A stretch of 20,121 nt of DNA from Phallusia fumigata (taxonomy: Eukaryota; Chordata; Ascidiacea; Phlebobranchia; Ascidiidae), in contig QXVZ01023744.1 in the NCBI GenBank assembly GCA_008931825.1, forward strand, positions 1-20,121, read 5' to 3'. The position numbers were made by a program, and so were the translations under genes. This document shows positions 18,201 through 20,121 of this stretch, piece after piece. The notes under the pieces were generated by a model that worked only from the letters and a program-made list of their open reading frames with translations, searched no databases and was not told the DNA's origin. The first letter of the stretch is position 1. Each line of letters begins with the position of its first letter.

Positions 18201-20121
18201 TTTTTTCTTGTCCAGGGGCAAAAAGTTACCTCATCCGATATTTTGCCTCCAACAACAACGATTCAATTTTCAACCAAACCTCGAATGTGACATCATCGGT
18301 GATCAGTAACTTGATTCCCGGGACAACATACGTCATAACTGTGACGTCAGTTGGGGTTTCAGGCCGCCACAGCGCTGCAAGTGTTCAATTACGTGAAACA
18401 ACGCGTAAGTTGCGACATGACGTCATGTACAATGTTTTTTGTGATGTCACAGCGTTAATAGTGATTATGATGTCACAGGACCAGCCACTGCCGCAGGGGT
18501 AAATGTTGATGACGTCACAACAACGTCAGTTCTGTTGCAATGGAAACCGGTGAAAGGTCGGTTTAAAAACAAATTGGTTTGGTTACCTTTAATTTCACTT
18601 GAATAACTTTACAGGAGCTGAGAAGTATCACGTGTTCTATCGGACCAATGGGACGCGAGATTCGCGGCAAGCTTTAGAAACTGTTCCTTCTCAGGCGAAC
18701 GTGATTGGTTTAGAGCCTGGCACGTGGTATGAGTTTGTCGTTTTCTCTATTGGAATCAAAGACAGAAGAAACGAGAGAGGAAGCGAAAAAATACAAATAC
18801 AAACTGGTTAGTTAGTAACTAGTTAATACTGGTTAATAACTAGTTTAAAACTAGTTGGTTAATTGAAAAGTTGAGTTGTTTTGCAGTTCCACTTGCACCT
18901 GATGACGTCATCATAACAAATGTAACGACGTCATCAGTAATCGTTCACTGGAGTGACGTCACTGGTAAGTTATGACGTCAAAATCTCAAGACGTTTCAGC
19001 TCAGTAGAGTTTTTGTACAGGCGCAGACGAATATCGACTTGAATACGGAAATATCGATGATGACGTCACGAATGTCAAGGAAACGACGTTGCCACGTGTT
19101 GATGTGACGTCATTATCTAGCGGTACAAGATATTNACTTGTATCAGCTATTTCTATCTGAACTTAAGGACGTTCCTCTCAAAGTTTGATCATTTCGATAA
19201 ATAATCTTGGTTACATTCAGTTTTTTGCTTCAGGTGCCAATCGTTATGAACTGAAAGTGACTTCATCTTCAAACGAAACTTCCGAGACCCCGAAAACAGC
19301 TTCAATAACCTCAACTGCGACTGCTTTAAGGCCAGGAAGTTGGTATAAGTTACAAGTGATTTCTATTGGGGATTTGGGAGTTGTCAATCACAACCCTGAA
19401 GTTTTGCTTCATGTTCAAACTGGTGGGTTGACTTCAGTTTGTCTGATGTTGACCACTTTTACCTTTCGCTTTTTTTTCCAGTTCCCCTCCCGCCCCGAAA
19501 GATGGAAATCTCACAAATTAACACAAAGTCGCTTCATTTGTCCTGGAACAAAGTTCATGGTAAATAACTTTTTTTCCTGATTTTATCGGTTTATAATTTT
19601 TTCTTGTCCAGGGGCAAACAGTTACCTCATCCGATATTTTGCCTCCAACAACAATGATTCAATTTTCAACCAAACCTCGAATGTGACATCATCGGTGATC
19701 AGTAACTTGATTCCCGGGACAACATACGTCATAACTGTGACGTCAGTTGGGGTTTCAGGCCGCCACAGCGCTGCAAGTGTTCAATTACGTGAAACAACGC
19801 GTAAGTTGCGACATGACGTCATGTACAATGTTTTTTGTGATGTCACAGCGTTAATAGTGATTATGATGTCACAGGACCAGCCACTGCCGCAGGGGTAAAT
19901 GTTGATGACGTCACAACAACGTCAGTTCTGTTGCAATGGAAACCGGTGAAAGGTCGGTTTAAAAACAAATTGGTTTGGTTACCTTTAATTTCACTTGAAT
20001 AACTTTACAGGAGCTGAGAAGTATCACGTGTTCTATCGGACCAATGGGACGCGAGATTCGCGGCAAGCTTTAGAAACTGTTCCTTCTCAGGCGAACGTGA
20101 TTGGTTTAGAGCCTGGCACGT
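148..20121 (+). CDS. Giant vWA + poly-FN3 protein gene (partial at both ends)
   Basis: A single split gene covers the window. A vWA-like domain is followed by at least 41 FN3 units, all in one frame through phase-1 introns from F2 on. The exon boundaries rest on GT-AG sites, phase continuity and constant exon length. vWA and FN3 modules are typical of extracellular proteins, so the product is inferred to be a secreted or surface adhesion or matrix protein. The FN3 exons appear free of cysteine and carry many N-x-S/T sequons. vWA-FN3 order occurs in FACIT-type collagens such as XII and XIV, and long FN3 ectodomains in tenascins and R3-type receptor tyrosine phosphatases. No collagen, EGF, fibrinogen-like or phosphatase domain is inside the window, so the subfamily stays open. 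The first exon (signal peptide) and the C-terminus lie outside. An N at 19135 breaks the reading frame near the right end. Confidence is high for the gene and array, low for the family name. Confidence 0.9.
473..630 (+). CDS. vWA domain, exon 2
   Basis: Acceptor tttcag at 467-472; the phase-2 codon AG|T continues exon 1 into S-F-G-G-D-V-T, the vWA strand that usually reads V-x-x-F-S. The exon ends with a recognisable vWA stretch, G-x-G-V-K-V-H-T-A-M-E-F-V-A-D-N-L-F-T-P, which resembles the collagen-type vWA motif G-G-T-N-T-G-x-A-L-x-x-V. It stops in phase 1 before gtacgt. Two TGACGTCA octamers lie inside the exon. Confidence 0.75.
717..786 (+). CDS. Candidate vWA middle exon (uncertain)
   Basis: A vWA domain needs about 35 more residues between exon 2 and the exon at 915. 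If an exon starts at 721 (acceptor gcgag) and ends at 786 before gtaaac, it is 66 nt, phase 1 to 1, and in frame with both neighbours. It reads T-D-V-L then a hydrophobic run ending I-S-M-F-R-R-F-G, reminiscent of the D-D-V...G-I-x-V-F-A-V-G-V-G part of vWA. The acceptor is poor, lacking a pyrimidine tract. The usual K-V-L-V-L-L-T-D-G strand is still missing, and an N at 670 lies in the same gap. Treat as a hypothesis. Confidence 0.25.
915..1040 (+). CDS. vWA domain, last exon
   Basis: Acceptor tttttcag; the exon opens in phase 1 (G|AT, D-A-I-Y-R-Q-I) and ends in phase 1 before gtaggt. The sequence S-E-P-V-S-K-H-L-I-Y-S-V, then L-L-K-S-I-C, matches the end of collagen-like vWA domains (x-S-E-P...H-V-F-x-V...L-x-x-x-I-C). 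The terminal Cys is the expected partner of the Cys in exon 148-298. It splices to the first FN3 exon as T-Q-P-V-G-A-P. Confidence 0.8.
1041..1575 (+). other. 535-bp intron between vWA and first FN3
   Basis: AT-rich intron from gtaggt to aacag. It contains an 18-base stretch at about 1199-1216 identical to part of the vWA exon at 148-298, and one TGACGTCA near 1509. I see no gene or transposon end. A second AG six bases downstream (1580-1581) would also keep the frame of the next exon. Confidence 0.6.
1576..2136 (+). CDS. FN3 unit F1 (exons 1576-1673, 1965-2136)
   Basis: A divergent FN3 unit directly after the vWA. Exon 1 reads G-A-P-R-A-E-V-F...I-G-V-R-W (core Trp) and runs on to K-Y-Q-A-E before gtgacg. 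Exon 2 reads I-R-E-L...A-S-T-Y-V-A-H-L-W-A-F-G, the Tyr-corner strand, and ends N-T|G before gtatta. Unlike all later units, its internal intron is phase 0 and lies about 10 codons further downstream. It cannot be classed as X or Y with confidence. Confidence 0.65.
1891..1920 (+). repeat. tRNA-like remnant (A-box/B-box) in F1 intron
   Basis: aagctcagttgg is one base off a consensus tRNA A box. It is followed about five bases later by a perfect B box, ggttcgaatcc. The anticodon arm is absent, so this is not a tRNA gene. It is best read as a fragment of a tRNA-derived SINE or a decayed tRNA copy inside the 291-bp intron 1674-1964. Confidence 0.45.
2229..2986 (+). CDS. FN3 unit F2, class Y (exons 2229-2306, 2786-2986)
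   Basis: First unit with the standard two-exon layout. Exon A (78 nt, after ttttgcag) reads V-P-S-P-P-E-G-V and ends E-V-T-W-N-H-T-I-G before gtgagt. Exon B (201 nt) starts G-V-K-I-Y-H-V and carries L-E-P-G-V-E-Y-R-L-S-V. The exon B acceptor (aatag) lacks a strong pyrimidine tract, but the reading continues without a stop. The intron between the exons was enlarged by a SINE. Confidence 0.85.
2493..2530 (+). repeat. 19-bp perfect tandem duplication
   Basis: ctgcctcattgcagttccg occurs at 2493-2511 and again at 2512-2530 without a mismatch. It lies just downstream of the repeated tccaccatcaagct, so this part of the intron has undergone several short duplications. Confidence 0.9.
2580..2730 (-). 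mobile_element. tRNA-derived SINE-like element, minus strand
   Basis: Read on the minus strand, a tRNA-like head starts near 2730 with an A-box-like atcgagttgttagcgcg. About 35 bases later comes a B box, ggttctaatcc (2677-2667), one base from consensus. A body without tRNA likeness follows to about 2580. Head plus unrelated body is the SINE layout. Ends are approximate and no target-site duplication was identified. Confidence 0.55.
3094..3435 (+). CDS. FN3 unit F3, class X (exons 3094-3171, 3238-3435)
   Basis: Exon A is 78 nt when the upstream of two acceptors is used. A duplicated cagtccctg supplies a second AG nine bases downstream, also in frame. The core tryptophan expected four residues before the final Gly-split codon region is Met (F-T-M-E-P-A-E-G). 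Exon B starts G-A-V-S-Y-E-I and has L-L-P-G-L-W-Y-S-I-K-V and M-N-P-E-S-S. Confidence 0.85.
3495..3859 (+). CDS. FN3 unit F4, class Y (exons 3495-3572, 3656-3859)
   Basis: Exon A (78 nt, after gtcgcag) has V-P-I-P-P and L-L-F-R-W-P-K-V-K-G. Exon B (204 nt, the longest of the series) starts G-A-L-S-Y-Y-L and carries L-S-S-G-T-L-Y-S-F-R-V-Q-S-I-G. It ends in A before gtaagt, giving Ile-Pro at the next junction. Confidence 0.9.
3922..4302 (+). CDS. FN3 unit F5, class X (exons 3922-3999, 4114-4302)
   Basis: Exon A is I-P-G-T-P...T-L-Q-W-D-P-V-K-G. Exon B begins G-A-R-Q-Y-E-I and has G-T-W-F-N-F-T-V, with Phe in place of the Tyr-corner tyrosine, then R-L-N-E-N-G-S. The intron that should follow is missing: the exon continues without interruption into exon A of F6, making a 267-nt exon at 4114-4380. 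Confidence 0.9.
4303..5016 (+). CDS. FN3 unit F6, class Y (exons 4303-4380 fused to F5, 4819-5016)
   Basis: The first 78 nt (V-P-L-P-P-S-N-V...T-V-R-W-N-E-M-W-G) are the end of the fused exon 4114-4380, closed by a strong donor gtaagt. Exon B (198 nt) follows a tattctag acceptor, starts G-A-S-G-Y-F-V and has L-D-S-G-T-R-Y-R-F-Y-V-S-S-I-G. It ends T before gtaagt. Confidence 0.9.
4381..4818 (+). other. 438-bp intron of F6, nothing recognised
   Basis: Spans gtaagt to ttctag. The middle (about 4550-4630) is richer in G+C than the flanks and may be an old insertion. I could not identify terminal repeats, tRNA boxes or a coding exon. Confidence 0.6.
5249..5582 (+). CDS. FN3 unit F7, class X (exons 5249-5326, 5388-5582)
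   Basis: Exon A: L-P-V-T-P-E-K-P...S-L-L-W-S-D-V-K-G (78 nt). Exon B (195 nt) starts G-A-T-Y-F-Y-V and has L-V-P-G-A-W-Y-N-M-S-V-F-S-V-G, N-R-R-N and Q-A-Q-T, a good class-X signature. The internal intron is 61 bp. Confidence 0.92.
5645..5972 (+). CDS. FN3 unit F8, class Y (exons 5645-5722, 5781-5972)
   Basis: Exon A: I-P-L-A-P...S-D-V-T-N-S-T-I-Q-L-S-W; a TGACGTCA octamer encodes the D-V-T. Exon B starts G-A-G-Y-Y-V-I and carries L-E-P-G-T-E-Y-T-F-R-V-T-S-I-G and K-E-E-T. The internal intron is 58 bp. Confidence 0.92.
6032..6404 (+). CDS. FN3 unit F9, class X (exons 6032-6109, 6216-6404)
   Basis: Exon A: D-P-A-T-P...T-L-T-W-N-D-V-K-G, with TGACGTCA both mid-exon and directly before the donor. 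Exon B starts G-A-R-K-Y-L-V and has L-N-P-G-T-H-Y-N-F-N-V-F-S-I-G, R-R-R-S and Y-G-S. Confidence 0.92.
6465..6809 (+). CDS. FN3 unit F10, class Y (exons 6465-6542, 6627-6809)
   Basis: Exon A: A-P-A-T-P-Y-N-V...E-L-V-W-V-D-V-K-G. Exon B (183 nt) starts G-A-T-S-Y-L-V and has L-T-P-G-T-E-Y-D-F-Y-V-T-A-V-G, ending D-A-T|G before gtcagg. Confidence 0.92.
6896..7218 (+). CDS. FN3 unit F11, odd position but atypical (exons 6896-6973, 7030-7218)
   Basis: Exon A: E-P-S-T-P-S...S-I-S-W-E-A-V-Q-G. Exon B starts G-N-V-I-E-Y-V and has I-K-S-G-T-R-Y-V-V-K-L-Q-T-I-G. It sits at an X position but lacks the G-x-W-Y and R-x-N marks, the clearest exception to the alternation. There is no intron before F12; the exon is 7030-7296. 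Confidence 0.88.
7219..7541 (+). CDS. FN3 unit F12, class Y (exons 7219-7296 fused to F11, 7359-7541)
   Basis: The first 78 nt (M-T-T-A-P-D-R-F-V...T-L-E-W-S-D-V-T-G) belong to the fused exon 7030-7296 and lack the usual V/L-P opening. Exon B starts G-A-S-G-Y-E-L and has three TGACGTCA octamers in about 65 bases, read as V-T-S each time, then L-E-A-G-S-K-Y-L-F-S-L-K-S-I-G. Confidence 0.9.
7597..7924 (+). CDS. FN3 unit F13, class X (exons 7597-7674, 7736-7924)
   Basis: Exon A is the standard 78 nt but unusual inside: L-N-W-V-F-F-I-W-Q-S-V-K-G. It embeds an 18-base gt...ag stretch (7653-7670) that looks like a tiny intron but is too short to splice and is needed for the constant length. Exon B starts G-A-V-R-Y-K-I and has L-R-P-G-A-W-Y-N-F-T-V-F-S-V-G, R-V-N and S-V-Q-T. 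Confidence 0.88.
7981..8842 (+). CDS. FN3 unit F14, class Y (exons 7981-8058, 8657-8842)
   Basis: Exon A: N-P-R-F-P-G-R-F...I-G-F-W-W-R-S-S-Y-G (two adjacent Trp). Exon B, after ctttaag, starts G-A-S-Y-Y-D-V and has L-Q-S-G-T-T-Y-D-I-T-M-Q-V-A-G. The 598-bp intron between them carries a transposon-like terminus. Confidence 0.9.
8059..8656 (+). other. 598-bp intron of F14 with DNA-transposon remnant
   Basis: Runs from gtgagt to tttaag. The left third (about 8126-8320) looks transposon-derived. The rest (8320-8656) is AT-rich and unrecognised. Confidence 0.6.
8126..8320 (+). mobile_element. hAT-like MITE or terminus fragment
   Basis: agtggttctcaaccttttt at 8126-8144, followed by attccatggaccctttt, matches the widespread terminal sequence of non-autonomous hAT elements (CAGTGGTTCTCAACCTTTTT...GGACCC). 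About 165 bp on, aaggttcactg (near 8309) could be a shortened inverted end. No 8-bp target-site duplication was seen, so only the left end is reasonably supported. Confidence 0.5.
8900..9216 (+). CDS. FN3 unit F15, class X (exons 8900-8977, 9034-9216)
   Basis: Exon A: L-P-G-T-P-S-L-P...I-R-I-E-W-D-D-V-R-G. Exon B starts G-A-V-S-Y-D-V and has L-R-P-G-G-V-Y-S-F-S-V-F-S-L-G and T-V-Q-T. It reads G-I-G-S-E where most X units have R-x-N...G-S. Confidence 0.92.
9278..9596 (+). CDS. FN3 unit F16, class Y (exons 9278-9355, 9414-9596)
   Basis: Exon A starts V-T-S-A-P-G-N-F rather than V-P, because tgacgtcg directly follows the acceptor; it ends Y-V-S-W-D-E-V-Y-G. Exon B starts G-A-T-S-Y-K-V and has L-K-P-G-T-A-Y-R-L-S-V-R-S-V-G. 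Confidence 0.92.
9659..9913 (+). CDS. FN3 unit F17, class X, single exon
   Basis: A whole FN3 in one 255-nt exon. The sequence at the expected intron position reads W-N-S-A-P-G-A-R-R-Y without interruption. It has L-R-A-G-S-W-Y-E-F-R-V-H-S-I-G-D-L-D-V-V-N and ends K-Q-T. F35 shares the I-G-D-L-x-V-V-N...P-x-V pattern but keeps the intron. Confidence 0.92.
9966..10238 (+). CDS. FN3 unit F18, class Y, single exon
   Basis: 273-nt exon after a 52-bp intron, one of the shortest here. V-P-N-P-P...H-L-S-W-R-K-I-H runs directly into G-A-S-S-Y-D-V. It has L-M-P-G-N-H-Y-V-V-T-I-R-S-V-G and ends E-G-T before gtgagt. Its counterpart F36 has the internal intron. Confidence 0.92.
10303..10646 (+). CDS. 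FN3 unit F19, class X (exons 10303-10380, 10455-10646)
   Basis: Exon A: R-P-A-A-T-S-G-V...V-E-L-T-W-Q-P-V-I-G. Exon B starts G-A-E-K-Y-H-V and has L-E-P-G-T-W-Y-E-F-V-V-F-S-I-G, D-R-R-N-E-R-G-S and I-Q-T. From 10537 on, the exon and following intron are nearly identical to F37. Confidence 0.92.
10651..10763 (+). repeat. 25-bp minisatellite in intron
   Basis: About four copies of a unit close to gttagttaataactagttag plus tacca. Units sit at 10671-10692 (short), 10693-10717, 10718-10742 and 10743-10763 (diverged). They fill most of the 173-bp intron 10647-10819. The intron after F37 (18807-18886) starts with the same sequence but has only the first part. Confidence 0.85.
10820..11151 (+). CDS. 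FN3 unit F20, class Y (exons 10820-10897, 10966-11151)
   Basis: Exon A: V-P-L-A-P-D-D-V-T...V-Y-W-S-D-V-T-G, with TGACGTCA at both ends of the exon. Exon B starts G-A-L-K-Y-R-L and has L-S-S-G-T-R-Y-W-F-V-V-K-S-I-G and V-E-E-T-T. It is the counterpart of F38. Confidence 0.92.
11225..11546 (+). CDS. FN3 unit F21, class X (exons 11225-11302, 11361-11546)
   Basis: Exon A: V-P-S-R-P-S-I-P...L-S-L-D-W-D-D-V-K-G. Exon B starts G-T-T-R-Y-V-I and has L-N-S-G-T-F-Y-D-V-T-V-F-S-I-G, D-R-R-N-Q-K-G-S and T-Q-Q-T. Confidence 0.92.
11609..11937 (+). CDS. FN3 unit F22, class Y (exons 11609-11686, 11743-11937)
   Basis: Exon A (78 nt): V-P-S-V-P-A-N-F...M-T-S-W-N-P-V-N-G. A second in-frame AG nine bases into the exon (11616-11617) would remove three residues. 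Exon B starts G-A-V-S-Y-I-V and has L-N-A-G-T-E-Y-R-F-T-V-K-A-V-G and I-R-E-T-T, a model class-Y unit. Confidence 0.92.
11999..12328 (+). CDS. FN3 unit F23, class X (exons 11999-12076, 12137-12328)
   Basis: Exon A: L-P-N-V-P-R-S-L...V-E-L-S-W-L-E-M-K-G. Exon B starts G-A-T-R-Y-R-I and has L-E-P-G-L-F-Y-D-F-T-L-N-S-V-G, R-V-N-E and T-Q-Q-T. Confidence 0.92.
12398..12822 (+). CDS. FN3 unit F24, class Y (exons 12398-12475, 12628-12822)
   Basis: Exon A: V-P-A-S-P-L-N-F...V-T-A-S-W-D-D-V-T-G. Exon B starts G-A-S-S-Y-I-V and has L-N-A-G-F-L-Y-R-F-T-V-K-A-V, with Thr replacing the usual Gly, then L-T-S-D-K-S-H-E-I. It is close to F22 and F26. Confidence 0.92.
12880..13198 (+). CDS. FN3 unit F25, class X (exons 12880-12957, 13013-13198)
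   Basis: Exon A: V-P-L-P-P-S-G-M...I-Q-L-I-W-D-D-V-I-G. Exon B starts G-A-E-Y-Y-V-I and has L-T-P-G-N-I-Y-R-F-T-F-I-S-V-G, N-R-N-P-E-N and T-Q-Q-T. The W-Y of typical X units is I-Y. Confidence 0.92.
13258..13589 (+). CDS. FN3 unit F26, class Y (exons 13258-13335, 13395-13589)
   Basis: Exon A: R-P-T-R-P-E-N-F...L-Q-L-S-W-D-S-V-N-G. Exon B starts G-A-L-Y-Y-V-I and has F-A-P-G-T-E-Y-W-F-T-V-K-A-V-G, L-T-S-E-Q-S-H-E-I and R-D-T-T. Confidence 0.92.
13651..13972 (+). CDS. FN3 unit F27, class X (exons 13651-13728, 13787-13972)
   Basis: Exon A: L-P-D-A-P-R-D-V...I-Q-L-I-W-D-E-Q-K-G. Exon B starts G-A-T-A-Y-Q-I and has L-E-P-G-D-V-Y-T-F-V-V-V-A-M-G and S-Q-Q-T. The R-x-N...G-S mark is weak. Confidence 0.9.
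14032..14354 (+). CDS. FN3 unit F28, class Y (exons 14032-14109, 14172-14354)
   Basis: Exon A: A-P-T-Y-P-Q-N-I...F-K-L-S-W-D-D-V-K-G. Exon B starts G-A-V-Y-Y-V-I and has L-M-S-G-S-E-Y-R-F-T-V-T-G-T-G and S-E-T-T. Confidence 0.92.
14415..14690 (+). CDS. FN3 unit F29, class X, single exon
   Basis: 276-nt exon lacking the internal intron: L-T-W-S-G-Q-K-G runs straight into A-E-H-Y-V-V. It has L-T-A-G-T-W-H-E-F-V-V-Y-S-V-G, with His in place of the Tyr-corner tyrosine, then M-N-L-D-G-S and S-Q-T. Confidence 0.92.
14756..15082 (+). CDS. FN3 unit F30, class Y (exons 14756-14833, 14894-15082)
   Basis: Exon A: V-P-S-A-P-T-D-V...V-S-L-Q-W-Q-G-A-K-G. Exon B starts G-A-E-S-Y-Q-I and has L-S-A-G-T-A-Y-D-F-Y-V-A-A-V-G and R-E-T-T, ending A before gtgagt. 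Confidence 0.92.
15083..15900 (+). other. 818-bp intron between F30 and F31
   Basis: The longest intron in the window, strongly AT-rich, from gtgagt to tttccag. The phase-1 A|TA joins F30 to F31 as Ile-Pro, so no exon needs to be missing. A 25-nt stretch between two splice-like signals (15822-15846) would shift the frame and is not accepted as an exon. No transposon ends or RNA gene recognised. Confidence 0.7.
15901..16239 (+). CDS. FN3 unit F31, class X (exons 15901-15978, 16054-16239)
   Basis: Exon A: I-P-D-V-P-A-D-V...A-T-I-K-W-N-K-L-K-G. Exon B starts G-A-V-Y-Y-K-I and has L-A-A-G-T-W-Y-D-V-T-M-T-S-V-G, R-T-N-R-G and F-Q-T. Confidence 0.92.
16298..16627 (+). CDS. FN3 unit F32, class Y (exons 16298-16375, 16436-16627)
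   Basis: Exon A: V-V-E-T-V-R-N-I...F-M-L-D-W-E-K-I-K-G; it lacks the proline that opens nearly every other unit. Exon B starts G-A-I-T-Y-E-V and has L-D-S-G-T-M-Y-D-V-T-I-R-T-I-G and S-E-A-T. Confidence 0.9.
16683..16787 (+). repeat. Tandem copies of the F33 acceptor region
   Basis: ttccgcaaaa occurs four times between about 16684 and 16787, twice preceded by the acceptor-like ctttag (16711-16716 and 16772-16777). The downstream copy is the true start of F33. The upstream copy is a decoy that would reach a TAA about 14 codons in. Confidence 0.8.
16778..17111 (+). CDS. FN3 unit F33, class X (exons 16778-16855, 16929-17111)
   Basis: Exon A: L-P-Q-N-P-H-A-P...V-T-L-A-W-T-E-V-K-G (78 nt from the downstream acceptor, which settles the choice). 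Exon B starts G-A-V-N-Y-R-L and has L-F-P-G-T-F-Y-G-F-Q-I-F-A-V-D and R-Q-Q-T; the usual Gly after A-V is Asp. Confidence 0.9.
17176..17509 (+). CDS. FN3 unit F34, class Y (exons 17176-17253, 17321-17509)
   Basis: Exon A: V-P-E-I-P-S-N-I...V-F-V-S-W-T-K-V-F-G. Exon B starts G-A-P-S-Y-R-L and has L-D-A-G-R-G-Y-E-I-R-I-S-S-V-G, ending T-S-T before gtaagt. Confidence 0.92.
17567..18026 (+). CDS. FN3 unit F35, class X (exons 17567-17644, 17838-18026)
   Basis: Exon A: L-P-E-F-V-T-E-V...I-S-V-A-W-Q-P-A-I-G. Exon B starts G-A-N-R-Y-E-L and has L-R-P-G-S-W-Y-K-L-Q-V-I-S-I-G-D-L-G-V-V-N and H-V-Q-T. Exon B is repeated at 19234-19422. The internal intron contains the left breakpoint (17740) of the recent duplication. 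Confidence 0.92.
17740..18725 (+). repeat. Copy 1 of 986-bp near-identical direct repeat
   Basis: Matches 19136-20121 at a constant offset of 1396 bases with no indel. I saw four substitutions: 18030 a/g, one silent t/c in exon A of F36, one a/c giving Lys/Asn in exon B of F36, and one silent c/t nearby. It covers exon B of F35, all of F36, exon A and most of exon B of F37, and the introns. Confidence 0.95.
18086..18404 (+). CDS. FN3 unit F36, class Y (exons 18086-18163, 18216-18404)
   Basis: Exon A: V-P-L-P-P-R-K-M...L-H-L-S-W-N-K-V-H-G. Exon B starts G-A-K-S-Y-L-I and has L-I-P-G-T-T-Y-V-I-T-V-T-S-V-G and R-E-T-T. F40 is its near-identical copy. Confidence 0.92.
18479..18806 (+). CDS. FN3 unit F37, class X (exons 18479-18556, 18615-18806)
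   Basis: Exon A: R-P-A-T-A-A-G-V...V-L-L-Q-W-K-P-V-K-G. Exon B starts G-A-E-K-Y-H-V and has L-E-P-G-T-W-Y-E-F-V-V-F-S-I-G and D-R-R-N-E-R-G-S. Its last two thirds are almost identical to F19 while its first third is diverged. Confidence 0.92.
18887..19134 (+). CDS. FN3 unit F38, class Y, broken by N (exons 18887-18964, 19021-19134)
   Basis: Exon A: V-P-L-A-P-D-D-V-I...V-H-W-S-D-V-T-G. Exon B starts G-A-D-E-Y-R-L and follows F20 closely to S-S-G-T-R-Y, where the N at 19135 cuts it. The next base is intron sequence of another unit, so about 72 nt of exon B expected from F20 are absent. I read this as an assembly break rather than a natural pseudogene. Confidence 0.85.
19135..19135. other. Single N at a sequence join
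   Basis: The N interrupts exon B of F38, and the 986-bp repeat copy starts at the very next base. This is the mark of a scaffold join or unresolved collapse. The two other Ns in the window (670 and 2175) lie in non-coding sequence and do not disturb assigned exons. Confidence 0.85.
19234..19422 (+). CDS. FN3 unit F39, class X, exon B only
   Basis: Identical in protein to exon B of F35 (G-A-N-R-Y-E-L...L-R-P-G-S-W-Y-K-L). Its exon A should lie before the gap and is missing. The donor reads gtgggt here and gtgagt in F35, a weaker match at the fourth intron base. Confidence 0.85.
19482..19800 (+). CDS. FN3 unit F40, class Y (exons 19482-19559, 19612-19800)
   Basis: Copy of F36. Exon A is the same in protein, with one silent change in the Ser codon before the core Trp. 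Exon B begins G-A-N-S-Y in place of G-A-K-S-Y, the only replacement noticed. Confidence 0.9.
19875..20121 (+). CDS. FN3 unit F41, class X, partial (exons 19875-19952, 20011 to edge)
   Basis: Copy of F37. Exon A is complete and exon B is cut by the window edge just after L-E-P-G-T. No difference from F37 was seen over the part present. The gene continues beyond the window. Confidence 0.88.

Larger units (their letters stand above)
19136..20121 (+). repeat. Copy 2 of 986-bp near-identical direct repeat
   Basis: Begins inside the intron preceding F39 exon B and continues to the window edge, matching 17740-18725 with about four substitutions and no indels. The true length of the repeat is unknown because one end is an N and the other is the window border. 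Confidence 0.95.

Noticed and set aside
19021..19134. F38 as a natural pseudogene
   Set aside because: The break coincides exactly with an N and with the start of a near-identical repeat, so an assembly join is the simpler explanation.
148..20121. Naming the gene as collagen XII/XIV, tenascin or a receptor tyrosine phosphatase
   Set aside because: No collagen, EGF, fibrinogen-like, transmembrane or phosphatase part is visible. vWA plus FN3 alone does not decide between families.
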